Part shown: piece after piece, positions 7,048 to 15,966 of the stretch | Layout: each line of letters begins with the position of its first letter | Numbering within the stretch: the first letter of the stretch is position 1 | NCBI RefSeq assembly: GCF_014642835.1 | Contig: NZ_BMJA01000002.1 | Location: 742,857-806,856, forward strand | DNA from: Dyella nitratireducens | Lineage (GTDB): Bacteria; Pseudomonadota; Gammaproteobacteria; Xanthomonadales; Rhodanobacteraceae | Direction: 5' to 3' | DNA: 64,000 nucleotides | Program-made: the position numbers and the translations under genes | The notes under the pieces: generated by a model | What the model was told of the DNA's origin: nothing | The model's database searches: none | The model's input: only the letters and a program-made list of their open reading frames with translations

Positions 7048-9947
7048 AACAGACCTTGCCGAGCCGTTGTGCGTTGGCGCTGTTCATCATGGTGCCTGCC
7101 TGGCCGCTGTGTGCAGAGAGCCAGGCGTCGCCCGGTGACGGCAGCCGCTATCAGCACTTTATGGTGTATCCGCACCGGCAAGCGGGTTATGCGGCCATGC
7201 GCGTTGGCGACGAGCGCACCGCCATCGCTGAATTCACGCGTGCGCGCGAGCTTGCGCCGCAGAGTGTGGATACAGCCTTGGACCTGGCTGAAGCGTACCG
7301 GCACTTCGGCCATGCCGCGCAAGCGCAAACGGTATTGAACGAGCAGATGCGCTACACACCGAACGATTCACGGCTACGCGCGGCGATGACACCGCCCGCC
7401 TCGCCGGCCGTGGACTGCAACCGCGACAACCGGCCCGTATGCCGCGCCAAGCGCGGCTTCGGCGACCTGCAGACGGGCGATCTCGCTCGCGCACAGGCCG
7501 AGCTTGATGCCCCCGACTTCGCCGCCAGTCCGGAAGGCCGCCGCTTGCGCCATGCCCTGGTGCAGCGGGCGATTTATATAGGCGACGACCAACGTGCCGT
7601 CACGCAGCTGGCCGAACTGGATGCACACGACAAGCTCAGTAGTGACGAGCGCAATCAATGGTTCATGCTGTTGCTCAAGCTGGGCAAGCTCGATGCTGCG
7701 CAACAGCTGCAATCGCGTGGCGGACTGGATGCGCCAACGCAGCAGCTGTCCATGGCGCAGGCGATGGGAAGCAGTGGCGATCGCAAGCTGCTCGCGTCGT
7801 ACATGGCGGTGCATCAGCCCACCTTCGCCAACGCGAAGGACGAGCGGCAATGGATCAATCTGCTGGCGATGGCAGGGCGCATCCAGCCCGCGCTATTGGA
7901 TCATTACACGGTGCGCTTTCCCGCCAATGCGGCCTGGCAGGCGCGCGCTGCGCTGCCCTTGGCGATGATGCGCGGCGACCTTACGGTGGCTGGCAGCATG
8001 CTGTCCCGCCTGCCGGCGGATGGCTTCCACGAGGAGCGCTTCAGCCTCGATCTGCAGCAAGGTCGATATGCCGAAGCGCAACAGCAGGCAGAGATGCTGA
8101 TCGCACAACCGGACGGTTATCGTTTGCTTGATCCGCTCAGCTATCGCCTGATGGAAGCCGGCGCGCTGCATGGGGCGAAGCAACTGCTGCTCGATGCGTA
8201 TCCGTTTACCGGCAATACGCATTCGGCGGCTTTATGGGCTCGCCTGGCAGTGTTGGCCGGCGAGCAACCGGCGCTGTTCTCGGCCGACGATCGCATACGC
8301 CTGCGTCGGCCGCTCGATAGTGTGACGCTGCGTGTTGCACAGTTGCAGATTCTGGGTGCGTTGCGTGATTGCGACGGTATCCACCAGGTGATGGCCGATT
8401 TGTCGCCGGACTATCCTGCCGAGCTATGGCGGCAATTGGGCGACTGCTATGGCAAGGATCGTCCTGGCCTGGCCGAATATGCCTATGCGCAAGCCGGCAA
8501 GCGCAAACCCAGCATGGATACGACACGCGCGCTGGCGTATCAGGCCTATAGCGCGCAGGACTATGAAACGGCTCTGCTGGCCTGGCGTTCCGTACCGGCA
8601 GCGCACATGGGGCAGGCTGATCTGATCGCTGCCGCCACTACTGCGCTCACCATCCACGAAACGGCCGTGGCGAGCGCATGGCTGGATACCTATGCGGCGC
8701 AAGGCGGAAAGCAGGACGGGACTTACTGGTGGCTGCGCGCGCAAGCCGACGAGCCGCACGATCCGGTGCTGGCGAGTACGGATCTGGAAAACGCCGTCGA
8801 TGTGCAGCCTGATCCGCGCTACTACGCGCGGCTTGCCGCGTTGCAAGCCCAGGCGGGTGACGCGCAACAGGCGCTGGCTTCATGGCAGCACGCAAGCGCG
8901 CTCGCTCCCGATGACGGCGGCTTGGCCGCATCGCTCGGCTATGCCTACCTGCAAGCCGGAGAGCCGCAGAAAGCTCTGGTGTCATTCGAGCGCGCACATC
9001 AAGCGGATCCGGATAATCCGGCATTGACCCGCCAACTGCTGTACGTGAACCAGCGGTTGGGCGATTACGCACGGGCGCGGTTCTACGATGAGCAGGCGAT
9101 CGATCAATTCGGTGCAGTGGACCCTGACGGAACCAGCAGCGATACCAAGCAAGACCAGGACGCGCTCTATAGCCTGCGCCGGCTGCACGAAAACCTTGGC
9201 CGTACGTGGAGCTTCAACGCCGACATGTCGTTGGGCGACACCGTATCTTCGGCTGCCAATACCGTGGCGCCCGGTGTTTCCTATCGAAGCTATGCGCAAT
9301 GGGAGGCTCAATATCATCTCGACCCACAGCTCACCGGAGGGGACCTCAATACACTTACGGCTTACGCGCGCCTGTTTGCCGGCAGCGGCGTCAGCGGCGC
9401 GGTGTGGCCGGTGCACGAAGCGATGCTTGGTATCGGTGTGCATTGGAAACCGCTGATCTCGCAAAACATCGTGCTGTCGGTGGAGCAGCAGACCCCTGCC
9501 GACAACAGCCGCGATACGCACAACGACACCTTGTTGCGCGCCAGCGGTTCATGGTCGTTTGGTCCGAAACTTAGCGACGACTGGCACGCGAGCGGGTGGG
9601 GGTGGCCTGCGCAGAATTTCTATGTCGACATCGCGCACTACCTGCGTGCCAAAGAAAGCGTCGTCACCCTCGATTACCGGTTCGGATTGCATGACAAAAT
9701 CGCCAGCGGACAAACCATCGAGCCATATATCCATCTGCAATACACCGGCATCGACCGCTCGCAAGGCTTGACCTATCTGCGCGACGGACGTGCTGGCCTC
9801 GGCGTGCAGTGGAACGTGTGGTACGGCGAAACGCATTACGACGCTTATCCGCATCGTTTCAGCGTCGCGGTGGAAGGGCAGCACGCCTTCACCACCTATC
9901 TGCGTGATAGAAACGCGGTATTCCTGATCGTGAGGACGCAATGGTGA
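7044..9947 (+). CDS. nfrA: NfrA-type outer-membrane polysaccharide exporter / phage N4 receptor homologue
   Basis: A 967-residue exported protein (E. coli NfrA is about 990). It starts in an ATGA overlap with nfrB and has a signal peptide ending near PLCAES. Residues of roughly 45-720 form a long superhelix of TPR-like repeats (for example ALVSFERAHQADPDNPALTR near 645-665). The last 190 or so residues are rich in alternating aromatic strands and end in an aromatic residue (VFLIVRTQW), as expected for the NfrA C-terminal outer-membrane beta-barrel. The layout parallels BcsC, PgaA and AlgK/AlgE export proteins. It should take polymer from NfrB across the periplasm and outer membrane. The same protein class is the adsorption receptor for phage N4 in E. 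coli. Confidence 0.88.
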   Translation: MKQTLPSRCALALFIMVPAWPLCAESQASPGDGSRYQHFMVYPHRQAGYAAMRVGDERTAIAEFTRARELAPQSVDTALDLAEAYRHFGHAAQAQTVLNEQMRYTPNDSRLRAAMTPPASPAVDCNRDNRPVCRAKRGFGDLQTGDLARAQAELDAPDFAASPEGRRLRHALVQRAIYIGDDQRAVTQLAELDAHDKLSSDERNQWFMLLLKLGKLDAAQQLQSRGGLDAPTQQLSMAQAMGSSGDRKLLASYMAVHQPTFANAKDERQWINLLAMAGRIQPALLDHYTVRFPANAAWQARAALPLAMMRGDLTVAGSMLSRLPADGFHEERFSLDLQQGRYAEAQQQAEMLIAQPDGYRLLDPLSYRLMEAGALHGAKQLLLDAYPFTGNTHSAALWARLAVLAGEQPALFSADDRIRLRRPLDSVTLRVAQLQILGALRDCDGIHQVMADLSPDYPAELWRQLGDCYGKDRPGLAEYAYAQAGKRKPSMDTTRALAYQAYSAQDYETALLAWRSVPAAHMGQADLIAAATTALTIHETAVASAWLDTYAAQGGKQDGTYWWLRAQADEPHDPVLASTDLENAVDVQPDPRYYARLAALQAQAGDAQQALASWQHASALAPDDGGLAASLGYAYLQAGEPQKALVSFERAHQADPDNPALTRQLLYVNQRLGDYARARFYDEQAIDQFGAVDPDGTSSDTKQDQDALYSLRRLHENLGRTWSFNADMSLGDTVSSAANTVAPGVSYRSYAQWEAQYHLDPQLTGGDLNTLTAYARLFAGSGVSGAVWPVHEAMLGIGVHWKPLISQNIVLSVEQQTPADNSRDTHNDTLLRASGSWSFGPKLSDDWHASGWGWPAQNFYVDIAHYLRAKESVVTLDYRFGLHDKIASGQTIEPYIHLQYTGIDRSQGLTYLRDGRAGLGVQWNVWYGETHYDAYPHRFSVAVEGQHAFTTYLRDRNAVFLIVRTQW

Positions 9948-10843
9948 TGCGCACATGGCTACGCTTCACGCTGCTGCTGTGGCTGCTCACGCCATGCCTG
10001 GCCTGTGCGTCGACGGCCATCATCTATCAGCCGCAGCTGCGCGATCGTGCCGTCGCCGAGACGCAGTGGCCGCTGCTCTTCACGCAATTGCGCGCGCAAG
10101 GTTTCGACACGCTGGTGGTGCAATGGACGCAATACGGCGATGCGTTCAGCGATGCCGAAGGCCATGCTTGGTTGCTGCGGCGCGTGCGCGAGGCGCGCAG
10201 CGCGGGGTTGAGCATCGTGCTTGGCTTGAACAGCGATCCCGCTTTCTTCCAGCGGCAGGAGGCGTCGACCGCTGCGCTGGGAGGCTATCTGCACACGCTC
10301 TCGCGTCGCAATGACGCTTTGGCGCATGGGTGGGTGAATGATTTGGGCGTGGAAGCCATTGACGGCTGGTATCTGCCTTTGGAGATCGACGATAGACGCT
10401 GGCGCGATCCTGCAGCGCGCAAGGCATTGCAGGAATATCTGGTTTCCGAACGCCGCCAGCTCGATCGGATTGCAGCGCGACCGGTGTATGTCACCTCCTT
10501 TTTCGCCGGCAATATGGCGCCGGAACGCTACGTGGAACTGCTCGACGACGTGCAGCGCACGGGGGTACGAGCATGGGTGCAGGATGGCGCGGGAACCGGG
10601 CATCTCAGCGAGGGCGAGCGCAAGCTGTATCTCGATGCAGTCGGTCAATGCACGGCGGCACACGTACACGGCATCGTCTTCGAGATTTTTCACCAGATCG
10701 GCGAAGACAAGGCGTTCAGTGCCACGGCGTTGCCCAATGCCAACGCAAGCACGGCCTTGGCGCAACGTGCACCATGCGGTGGCGACAGTGTGTTCTTTGA
10801 GTTGCGTTACCTGCCGGAGATGGCGGGGGTGATGAAGCGGTAG
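9941..10843 (+). CDS. YbcH-like periplasmic TIM-barrel protein (DUF4434 type)
   Basis: A 300-residue exported protein with a signal peptide (residues 1 to about 24, ending LACAS). The start overlaps the nfrA stop by seven bases; a second in-frame ATG lies two codons on. The body resembles glycosidase-like TIM barrels (FDTLVVQWTQYGD, GLSIVLGLNSD, YLPLEIDD, RPVYVTSFF, AWVQDGAG). It matches E. coli YbcH in size and in position within an nfrAB cluster, and I take it as the same family from context plus these motifs. A processing or trimming hydrolase for the nascent polymer is the natural guess; catalytic acids cannot be assigned by eye with confidence. Confidence 0.72.
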   Translation: MVMRTWLRFTLLLWLLTPCLACASTAIIYQPQLRDRAVAETQWPLLFTQLRAQGFDTLVVQWTQYGDAFSDAEGHAWLLRRVREARSAGLSIVLGLNSDPAFFQRQEASTAALGGYLHTLSRRNDALAHGWVNDLGVEAIDGWYLPLEIDDRRWRDPAARKALQEYLVSERRQLDRIAARPVYVTSFFAGNMAPERYVELLDDVQRTGVRAWVQDGAGTGHLSEGERKLYLDAVGQCTAAHVHGIVFEIFHQIGEDKAFSATALPNANASTALAQRAPCGGDSVFFELRYLPEMAGVMKR

Positions 10844-10882
10844 GGCGTGGCGCCCGAAACGCTTGCTTCGTGCAGGAGGCAT

Positions 10883-10917
10883 CGCGGACGAAGGCTCGTG
10901 GCGAACCTTCGTCCGCG
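10883..10917. terminator. Bidirectional terminator-like hairpin
   Basis: A near-perfect stem (CGCGGACGAAGGCTCG / CGAACCTTCGTCCGCG, one mismatch, three-base loop) lies midway between the convergent ybcH-like gene (ends 10843) and the glycosidase gene (ends 10939). It would block read-through from both sides. Confidence 0.65.
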
Positions 10918-10938
10918 CATGCTGCGCTTACCTGCGCA

Positions 10939-11916
10939 TTATTGCGGAACCTTCAACGGTGCGATCGTCTGATCGAGCGTGCTCCAGTATGCCTTGGTGT
11001 ACGGCACCATCTCTTCGGCGTAATACCACCAGAAGAAGCCGCCGATGAACTTCGGATCCTTGAAGCTGTTGACCATCGGGTAGTACGTCTTGATCAGGCC
11101 CGTCTGTACCGACGTGGGCGCGCCGGTGCTGGACGTGCCGATCTCGCCGAAGCCCACTTTCGCGTTCGGGAAGATGCTTTCGAGTGCACTGAAATCAGAG
11201 CTCCACGAAGGCGACAATCCTGGGCAATCCTGGTACGGGTAGTAGCTGAAGAGCGCGTAGTCGGTACTCTGCAGAACGGAGGCCGGCAGGAACGTTGTGG
11301 GCCAGGTCTTCCAGTAATCCTGGGGCTTTTCCCAGCAATTGTTTCCCTTGCTGTCATCGTTGTAATACAGCGTGACCGCGGTCTTGCCGCCCGCGGCTTT
11401 CACGATAGCGCTGGCGGCGGCGACCATCTGCCCGATCTGCGTCTCTTCCGCATTCACGACGCTGTTGCTGCCATCCGGATTCTGGCGCAGCCATTCGCCG
11501 TTGATCTCGTTGGCGATCTCCCATACGTCGACCGTGCCGTTCAAACCGTTGACCAATTCCTTGGTTCGCGCGGTGTACGTGTTGATATTGGTCGGGAAGT
11601 AATACGAGTCCATGATTTCGCCCATCACGTTGGCGACGGCGTGCAGCTTCACCAGTGAGGGGTAGTACTCGGCGGCGGTGGTGCCCGGATCGAACACCAC
11701 GCGAACGGTGGGACGATACGGCAGTTTGCTTAGCGAGGTGATGATGGCGTTGAGGTTGGAAAGATCATCCAGGGTCACGCCGTAGATCGGTGCTTTCAGG
11801 GTCGCTGCAGCTTGTGCGTCGGCATTCGACGCCAACGGCGCGGATGCTGCAAAAAGAGCGACGGATGCGGCAAGTGGAGCAAGAAGTTTTTTCGTTACGG
11901 GTGCAAGTTTTCTCAT
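10939..11916 (-). CDS. Secreted glycoside hydrolase-like protein, clan GH-A type
   Basis: A 325-residue protein with a signal peptide (ending near NADAQA) and a TIM-barrel pattern typical of retaining clan GH-A enzymes. The strand-4 acid/base motif is DVWEIANE (N136-E137), and a strand-7 nucleophile candidate is VGFGEIGTS (E258); the spacing of about 120 residues is right. RPTVRVVFD, TAVTLYYNDD and ALFSYYPYQ look like further barrel strands. I cannot name the GH family by eye. It converges on the nfr operon. A hydrolase beside a synthase-dependent polysaccharide operon often trims or releases the polymer, but this gene could also be independent, being on the other strand with its own promoter. 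Confidence 0.72.
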   Translation of the reverse strand: MRKLAPVTKKLLAPLAASVALFAASAPLASNADAQAAATLKAPIYGVTLDDLSNLNAIITSLSKLPYRPTVRVVFDPGTTAAEYYPSLVKLHAVANVMGEIMDSYYFPTNINTYTARTKELVNGLNGTVDVWEIANEINGEWLRQNPDGSNSVVNAEETQIGQMVAAASAIVKAAGGKTAVTLYYNDDSKGNNCWEKPQDYWKTWPTTFLPASVLQSTDYALFSYYPYQDCPGLSPSWSSDFSALESIFPNAKVGFGEIGTSSTGAPTSVQTGLIKTYYPMVNSFKDPKFIGGFFWWYYAEEMVPYTKAYWSTLDQTIAPLKVPQ

Positions 11917-12481
11917 CGATTCGAGTTCACATACGGTGGCGCTCCTTCGCCTGGTTTAATGTTGTGGCAGTAACGCAAAGCTTTTGGCCACGACATGACG
12001 GCGGCGCCGCAAATGAAAGATGCGGCTCCGAACTTGGTCGTGCTTATCCGAGCACCATGGAAATCATCCGTAGAACGGCTTGATCGTCTTCCCCTGAGCG
12101 CCGAAACGCGAAAGATGATGGGCAGCAGCCGTTTGGAGTGCCTGCGAAACGTCGAGTACTGCGAACGGTCGACATGCCGACCACCATTCGCTGCGCCGCA
12201 CGGTGCTTCCCGGGCGGTTGGGAAGCCGTGCGGTACCTATCCTGGGAATGACGCACCTGGATAACGCGGGCCGTTGGGAGTCTAGCGATCGATCCCGCGT
12301 GGGAATCAAAAATTGGTTAGATCGAGCTATGTGGCTGCTTTTTTTGTGATCGATCTCACATGGATGCAACTTGAAAAGACTTCGCCGTTCCAGAAGCAGA
12401 CAGCCACGCGGTTGAGGCGGGAGCCCTGGCATTACGCACAACCGTCCCCACGTTGGGAGCTTCCTTGCATGGGCCTTACGC
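11917..12481. other. 565-base intergenic region with a Clp/CRP-type site
   Basis: No open frame here has a convincing start, ribosome-binding site or recognisable product. It separates divergent genes (glycosidase to the left, flavin oxidoreductase to the right) and holds the perfect CRP-type palindrome at 12345-12360, preceded by a run of seven T. The remainder shows no clear structure to me. Confidence 0.55.
12345..12360. promoter_or_regulatory. Perfect CRP/Clp-type operator
   Basis: TGTGATCGATCTCACA is an exact match to the TGTGA-N6-TCACA consensus of the CRP family, and its spacer is itself palindromic. Its centre lies about 130 bases upstream of the flavin oxidoreductase start and about 436 upstream of the glycosidase start. 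In Xanthomonads the CRP homologue Clp uses this consensus and is inhibited by c-di-GMP, which would link this site to the nfr locus next door; that link is inference. Confidence 0.7.
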
Positions 12482-13471
12482 ATGATCCCTTTTTCCGTAC
12501 TCGACCTCGCCCCCGTCATCGAAGGCAACACACCCACGCAAGCCTTCGCCAATACCCTGGATCTTGCACGCTGGGCCGAGCAACTGGGCTATACCCGCTA
12601 TTGGCTGGCCGAGCATCACAACATGCCTGGTATTGCCAGTGCGGCGACGGCGGTGTTGATCGGCCACGTGGCTGGTGGCACGTCGACGATCAGGGTAGGG
12701 GCGGGCGGCATCATGCTGCCCAATCACGCGCCGCTTCAGGTGGCCGAACAATTCGGTACGTTGGCTTCGCTGTATCCGGGACGCATCGATTTGGGATTGG
12801 GACGTGCGCCGGGTACCGATCAAGCGACGGCACGTGCATTGCGCCGCTACTACGAAGGTGCGGAAACTTTTCCCAACGACGTGCAGGAGTTGCTCGCCTA
12901 CTTCGAACCTGCTGCACCGAGCCAGCTTGTGCGTGCTGTACCTGGCGCTGGGATTGAGGTGCCGGTGTGGCTGTTGGGATCAAGCTTGTTCAGCGCGCAA
13001 CTCGCGGCTGCACGGGGTTTGCCGTTCGCCTTCGCCTCGCACTTCGCTCCGGATGCGATGGATGAGGCACTGATGCTTTATCGACGCGATTTCAAGCCTT
13101 CTGCGCGTCTGGAAAAGCCGTACGCCATGCTTGGTGTCAACGTAGTGGTTGCTGAAACGGATGGTGAGGCACGGCGCTTGTTTACGTCGCAGCAGCAAAG
13201 CTTCGTCAATTTGCGGCGTGGGCGACCTGGACTGATTCCGCCGCCGATTGACGATATGGATGCGTATTGGGCGCCGCATGAGAAGGCCATGGTGGAGCGT
13301 GCGCTGGCCTGCGCCGTCGTGGGTGATCGGGATATGGTGCGGGACGGCTTGGCGGCGTTTATCGCACGGCATCGGCCGGATGAGTTGATGGTGACGGCGA
13401 ATATTTTTGATCATGCGGCGCGGAAGCGGTCGTTTGAGTGGGCGATGCAGGCGCGCGAGATGCTCCCGTAG
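12482..13471 (+). CDS. Luciferase-like (LLM class) flavin-dependent oxidoreductase
   Basis: A 329-residue TIM-barrel FMN-dependent monooxygenase of the bacterial luciferase superfamily, in the group that includes E. coli YhbW. Recognisable segments are SVLDLAPV at the N terminus, [21 protein letters not shown] (strand 2), [31 protein letters not shown] and [11 protein letters not shown]. The substrate is unknown and no partner flavin reductase is nearby. The ribosome-binding site is weak. The TAG stop codon is supplied by the first bases of a family B repeat (13468 onwards). A perfect Clp-type site lies about 130 bases upstream. Confidence 0.85.
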   Translation: MIPFSVLDLAPVIEGNTPTQAFANTLDLARWAEQLGYTRYWLAEHHNMPGIASAATAVLIGHVAGGTSTIRVGAGGIMLPNHAPLQVAEQFGTLASLYPGRIDLGLGRAPGTDQATARALRRYYEGAETFPNDVQELLAYFEPAAPSQLVRAVPGAGIEVPVWLLGSSLFSAQLAAARGLPFAFASHFAPDAMDEALMLYRRDFKPSARLEKPYAMLGVNVVVAETDGEARRLFTSQQQSFVNLRRGRPGLIPPPIDDMDAYWAPHEKAMVERALACAVVGDRDMVRDGLAAFIARHRPDELMVTANIFDHAARKRSFEWAMQAREMLP

Positions 13472-13541
13472 GTTGGGGTGCAAACCCCAACATCGAGATC
13501 TATGCAGGCATGGCAACGTTGGGGTTTTCACCCCAACCTAC
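13468..13541. repeat. 74-bp inverted repeat, family B, overlapping a stop codon
   Basis: Begins GTAGGTTGGGGTGCAAAC and ends with the complement ...CACCCCAACCTAC. Each end can also form its own hairpin (GTTGGGG / CCCCAAC). The TAG inside the first GTAGG is the stop codon of the flavin oxidoreductase. The element fills the gap to the convergent MFS gene. Confidence 0.9.
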
Positions 13542-13567
13542 ACGCCGTATCGGCGCGACAACCTACC

Positions 13568-15037
13568 TCAATGGTTGATTCTTTCCAGCGCAATGCCCTT
13601 CGTCGAAGGCCCAAAGACACCGATAACGGTAATGCCCACCACCATCGCTATCGCAATGAAGGTGGCGACAGCGAGTGCACCGCCAAGCTCGAGGAAATAA
13701 CCAACCGCCAGCCCTGCAAACGCAGCAGCAAAGCGGCTCCATGAATACACAAAGCCAACCGCACGCGCACGAATCCGGGTGGGATACAGCTCAGCCTGAT
13801 AGTTGTGATAGGCGTAGGACATGATGTTGGCGGCAAGCGTGAACACCACGCCAAGCGTGATCAGTACCACGGGCGATGTGGCCTGTGCGAAGCCGAGCAT
13901 CGCCACGCCCATCACAGCCAGGCCCAGGATGATCTGTGTTTTCCTTTCCAGGTAATCGGCAAAGTAGGTGCCAACCAGCGGGCCGAATGGATTGGCGATG
14001 GCGATGATGAAGGAATACTGCAGGCTGTGCGTGATGTTGATGCCGCGTGCGATCAGCAACGTCGGCACCCATGCGGCGAAGCCGTAGAAGCCGATCACCT
14101 GCGCCATGTTGAACACCGACAACATGACGGTGCGGCGCCAATAATGTGCTGCAAAGATTTCCCGGAACCGGCCCACGCTTTCTTCCTCCGGCGCTTCGGC
14201 ATGGACTGGCGGAAGAGGTCTGCCCGTTTCCGTTGCAACCTGGCGCTCGATGCCGGCGGTGATCGTGTCGGCTTCCTTGATGCGTCCATGCAGCGCGAGC
14301 CAGCGCGGGCTCTCCGGTACTTGGCGGATAAGAAACCACGCCACGGTGGCACCGGCCGAGCCGATCAGCACCACCCAGCGCCAGCCATCCCATCCGAACG
14401 GCGCCGTCGGCACTAGCAGCCAGGCGAACAAGGCCACCACCGGCACGATGCCCAGTGACACGAACTGGTTGAGCGAGAAGGCGCGGCCGCGCAATGCGAG
14501 TGGTGTGAGTTCGGAAATATAGGTATCGATGGTGACAAGCTGCACGCCGAAGCCGACGCCGGCGATGAAGCGCCAGAGGTTGAGCAGTTCGCCGGTATGC
14601 TGGAAGGCCATGATGGTGGTGCTGCAGACGTACCAGACCAATGACCACGTAAACACCGGGCGTCGGCCGTAGCGATCGGCAAGCTGGCTCAAAAACGCCA
14701 CGCCCACCCACAAGCCCGCGAAGGTGCAGAAGATGAAGGTGCCGAATCCGGCCACCTTGATACCGGCGAGGCTGGCGAACACGCCCAGGGAGTCCGGCGA
14801 AAACAGCCCGGACTTGGCCATGCCTGGCGCGACATAGCCGGTGAAGAACAAATCGTAGTATTCGAACAAGCCACCCAGGGAAATCAGCGCGATGATTTTC
14901 CACAATGTGCGTGAGGCAGGCAGCCGGTCGAGGCGCGCGGCGATCGTGGCCGATGTGCTCGCTGCCACGGTATCCGGCCGTTTTTCCACGCCAGGGGCAG
15001 GGTCGGTTTGCGCGGATGTGCCTGCCGATAACTTCAT
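13568..15037 (-). CDS. MFS transporter (metabolite:H+ symporter type)
   Basis: A 489-residue inner-membrane carrier with 12 predicted membrane segments. The start at 15037 has a GAGG ribosome-binding site six bases upstream; in-frame starts further up give an unlikely tail. The N terminus is soluble (about 35 residues), then LWKIIALISLGGLFEYYDLFFTGYVAPG, a typical first helix of the sugar/aromatic-acid symporter branch. The loop 2-3 signature is LADRYGRRPVFTWS, and the R.VPESPRWL segment ends the first bundle. A central cytoplasmic loop lies near residues 230-270. The substrate is not deducible; organic or aromatic acids are likely. It is divergent from the two-component pair. Confidence 0.88.
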   Translation of the reverse strand: MKLSAGTSAQTDPAPGVEKRPDTVAASTSATIAARLDRLPASRTLWKIIALISLGGLFEYYDLFFTGYVAPGMAKSGLFSPDSLGVFASLAGIKVAGFGTFIFCTFAGLWVGVAFLSQLADRYGRRPVFTWSLVWYVCSTTIMAFQHTGELLNLWRFIAGVGFGVQLVTIDTYISELTPLALRGRAFSLNQFVSLGIVPVVALFAWLLVPTAPFGWDGWRWVVLIGSAGATVAWFLIRQVPESPRWLALHGRIKEADTITAGIERQVATETGRPLPPVHAEAPEEESVGRFREIFAAHYWRRTVMLSVFNMAQVIGFYGFAAWVPTLLIARGINITHSLQYSFIIAIANPFGPLVGTYFADYLERKTQIILGLAVMGVAMLGFAQATSPVVLITLGVVFTLAANIMSYAYHNYQAELYPTRIRARAVGFVYSWSRFAAAFAGLAVGYFLELGGALAVATFIAIAMVVGITVIGVFGPSTKGIALERINH

Positions 15038-15306
15038 GAGGACCTCGATGCGTTGGTTTGAGCTGACACTGTGCATTAAAAAGCATTCCGGGTGAGCATT
15101 GAATTTCAGCATCGTCGATGGTCGTGGCTCGCCGGGATAAGGGCTCTGCACCATGACCATAGAACCGCTTCCTGTCGCGGCCATGAAAGCTTCCTTAAAA
15201 AATTTTCAGGTAAGCGCGCGTCGTGAAGCGAGCTTGTGCGTCGCGTCAAGCAAGCGCTGTTGTTTGGCGTAGACTCAATCACCGTACAGGGTGACGGGTC
15301 TTGTCA

Positions 15307-15966
15307 ATGAAAGTCCTGATCGTCGAAGACCAGTACAAGCTAGGTCAGTTTTTGAAGCGAGGTTTCAGCGAACGCTCCTACACGGCGGAATGGGCGCAGA
15401 GCTGCATGGCAGCGCGAGACGCGCTCGCGGAAGATAACTTCGACGTGATCATTCTCGATCTTGGCCTGCCGGATGGGGACGGGCTGGAGCTCTTGTGTGA
15501 ATGGCGCCGGTGCGGCTTCAACGAGCCGGTACTGATCCTGAGCGCGCGTGACACGGTGGACGATCGCATCGCCGGCTTGAACTTGGGTGCTGACGATTAT
15601 CTGCCCAAGCCTTTCAGCTTCGAAGAGCTGCTCGCGCATGTACGTTCGCTGATGCGCAGACAATGTGCGGTCAAGCAGACGATGCTCGAGCACAAGAGCA
15701 TAAAGCTGGATCTACTGAGCCGCACCGTGCGCTTGCGTGGGCAACCGGTGGAGCTCACAAGCCGCGAATTCGCCTTGCTTGAAATCTTCATGCAGAACGC
15801 CGGACGCACGTTGACGCGCTCTTATATTTCTGAGCGTGTCTGGCCCGGTTTGGTCGAAGACAACCTGCTGGACGTCTATATGAGCCGGTTGCGTACCAAG
15901 CTCGAGGACGGTGCTGGCACGTTGCTGTTCAAGACGCTGCGCGGGATAGGCTACCAACTGGTATGA
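15307..15966 (+). CDS. OmpR/PhoB-family response regulator
   Basis: A 219-residue two-component regulator. The receiver domain (1 to about 115) has the acidic pair E7-D8, the phosphoacceptor D51 in IILDLGLPDG, and the conserved lysine in YLPKPFS. The C-terminal winged helix (about 125-219) contains the ELTSREFALLEIFMQNAGRTLTRSYISERVW recognition region in the usual PhoB arrangement. It resembles the CusR/heavy-metal branch. I prefer the ATG at 15307; a TTG two codons earlier is possible. The stop overlaps the kinase start by four bases (ATGA), so the two are translationally coupled. What signal it senses cannot be read here. Confidence 0.88.
   Translation: MKVLIVEDQYKLGQFLKRGFSERSYTAEWAQSCMAARDALAEDNFDVIILDLGLPDGDGLELLCEWRRCGFNEPVLILSARDTVDDRIAGLNLGADDYLPKPFSFEELLAHVRSLMRRQCAVKQTMLEHKSIKLDLLSRTVRLRGQPVELTSREFALLEIFMQNAGRTLTRSYISERVWPGLVEDNLLDVYMSRLRTKLEDGAGTLLFKTLRGIGYQLV

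Noticed and set aside
7044..9947. Reading the TPR/outer-membrane protein as BcsC or PgaA (cellulose or PNAG export)
   Set aside because: Its neighbour has the NfrB synthase-plus-MshEN architecture instead of BcsA (PilZ) or PgaC, and wecB and a ybcH-like gene are present; the NfrA assignment explains all four genes.
12000..12300. Small genes between the glycosidase and the flavin oxidoreductase
   Set aside because: Frames of 70-90 codons exist on both strands but overlap one another and lack ribosome-binding sites or known motifs.
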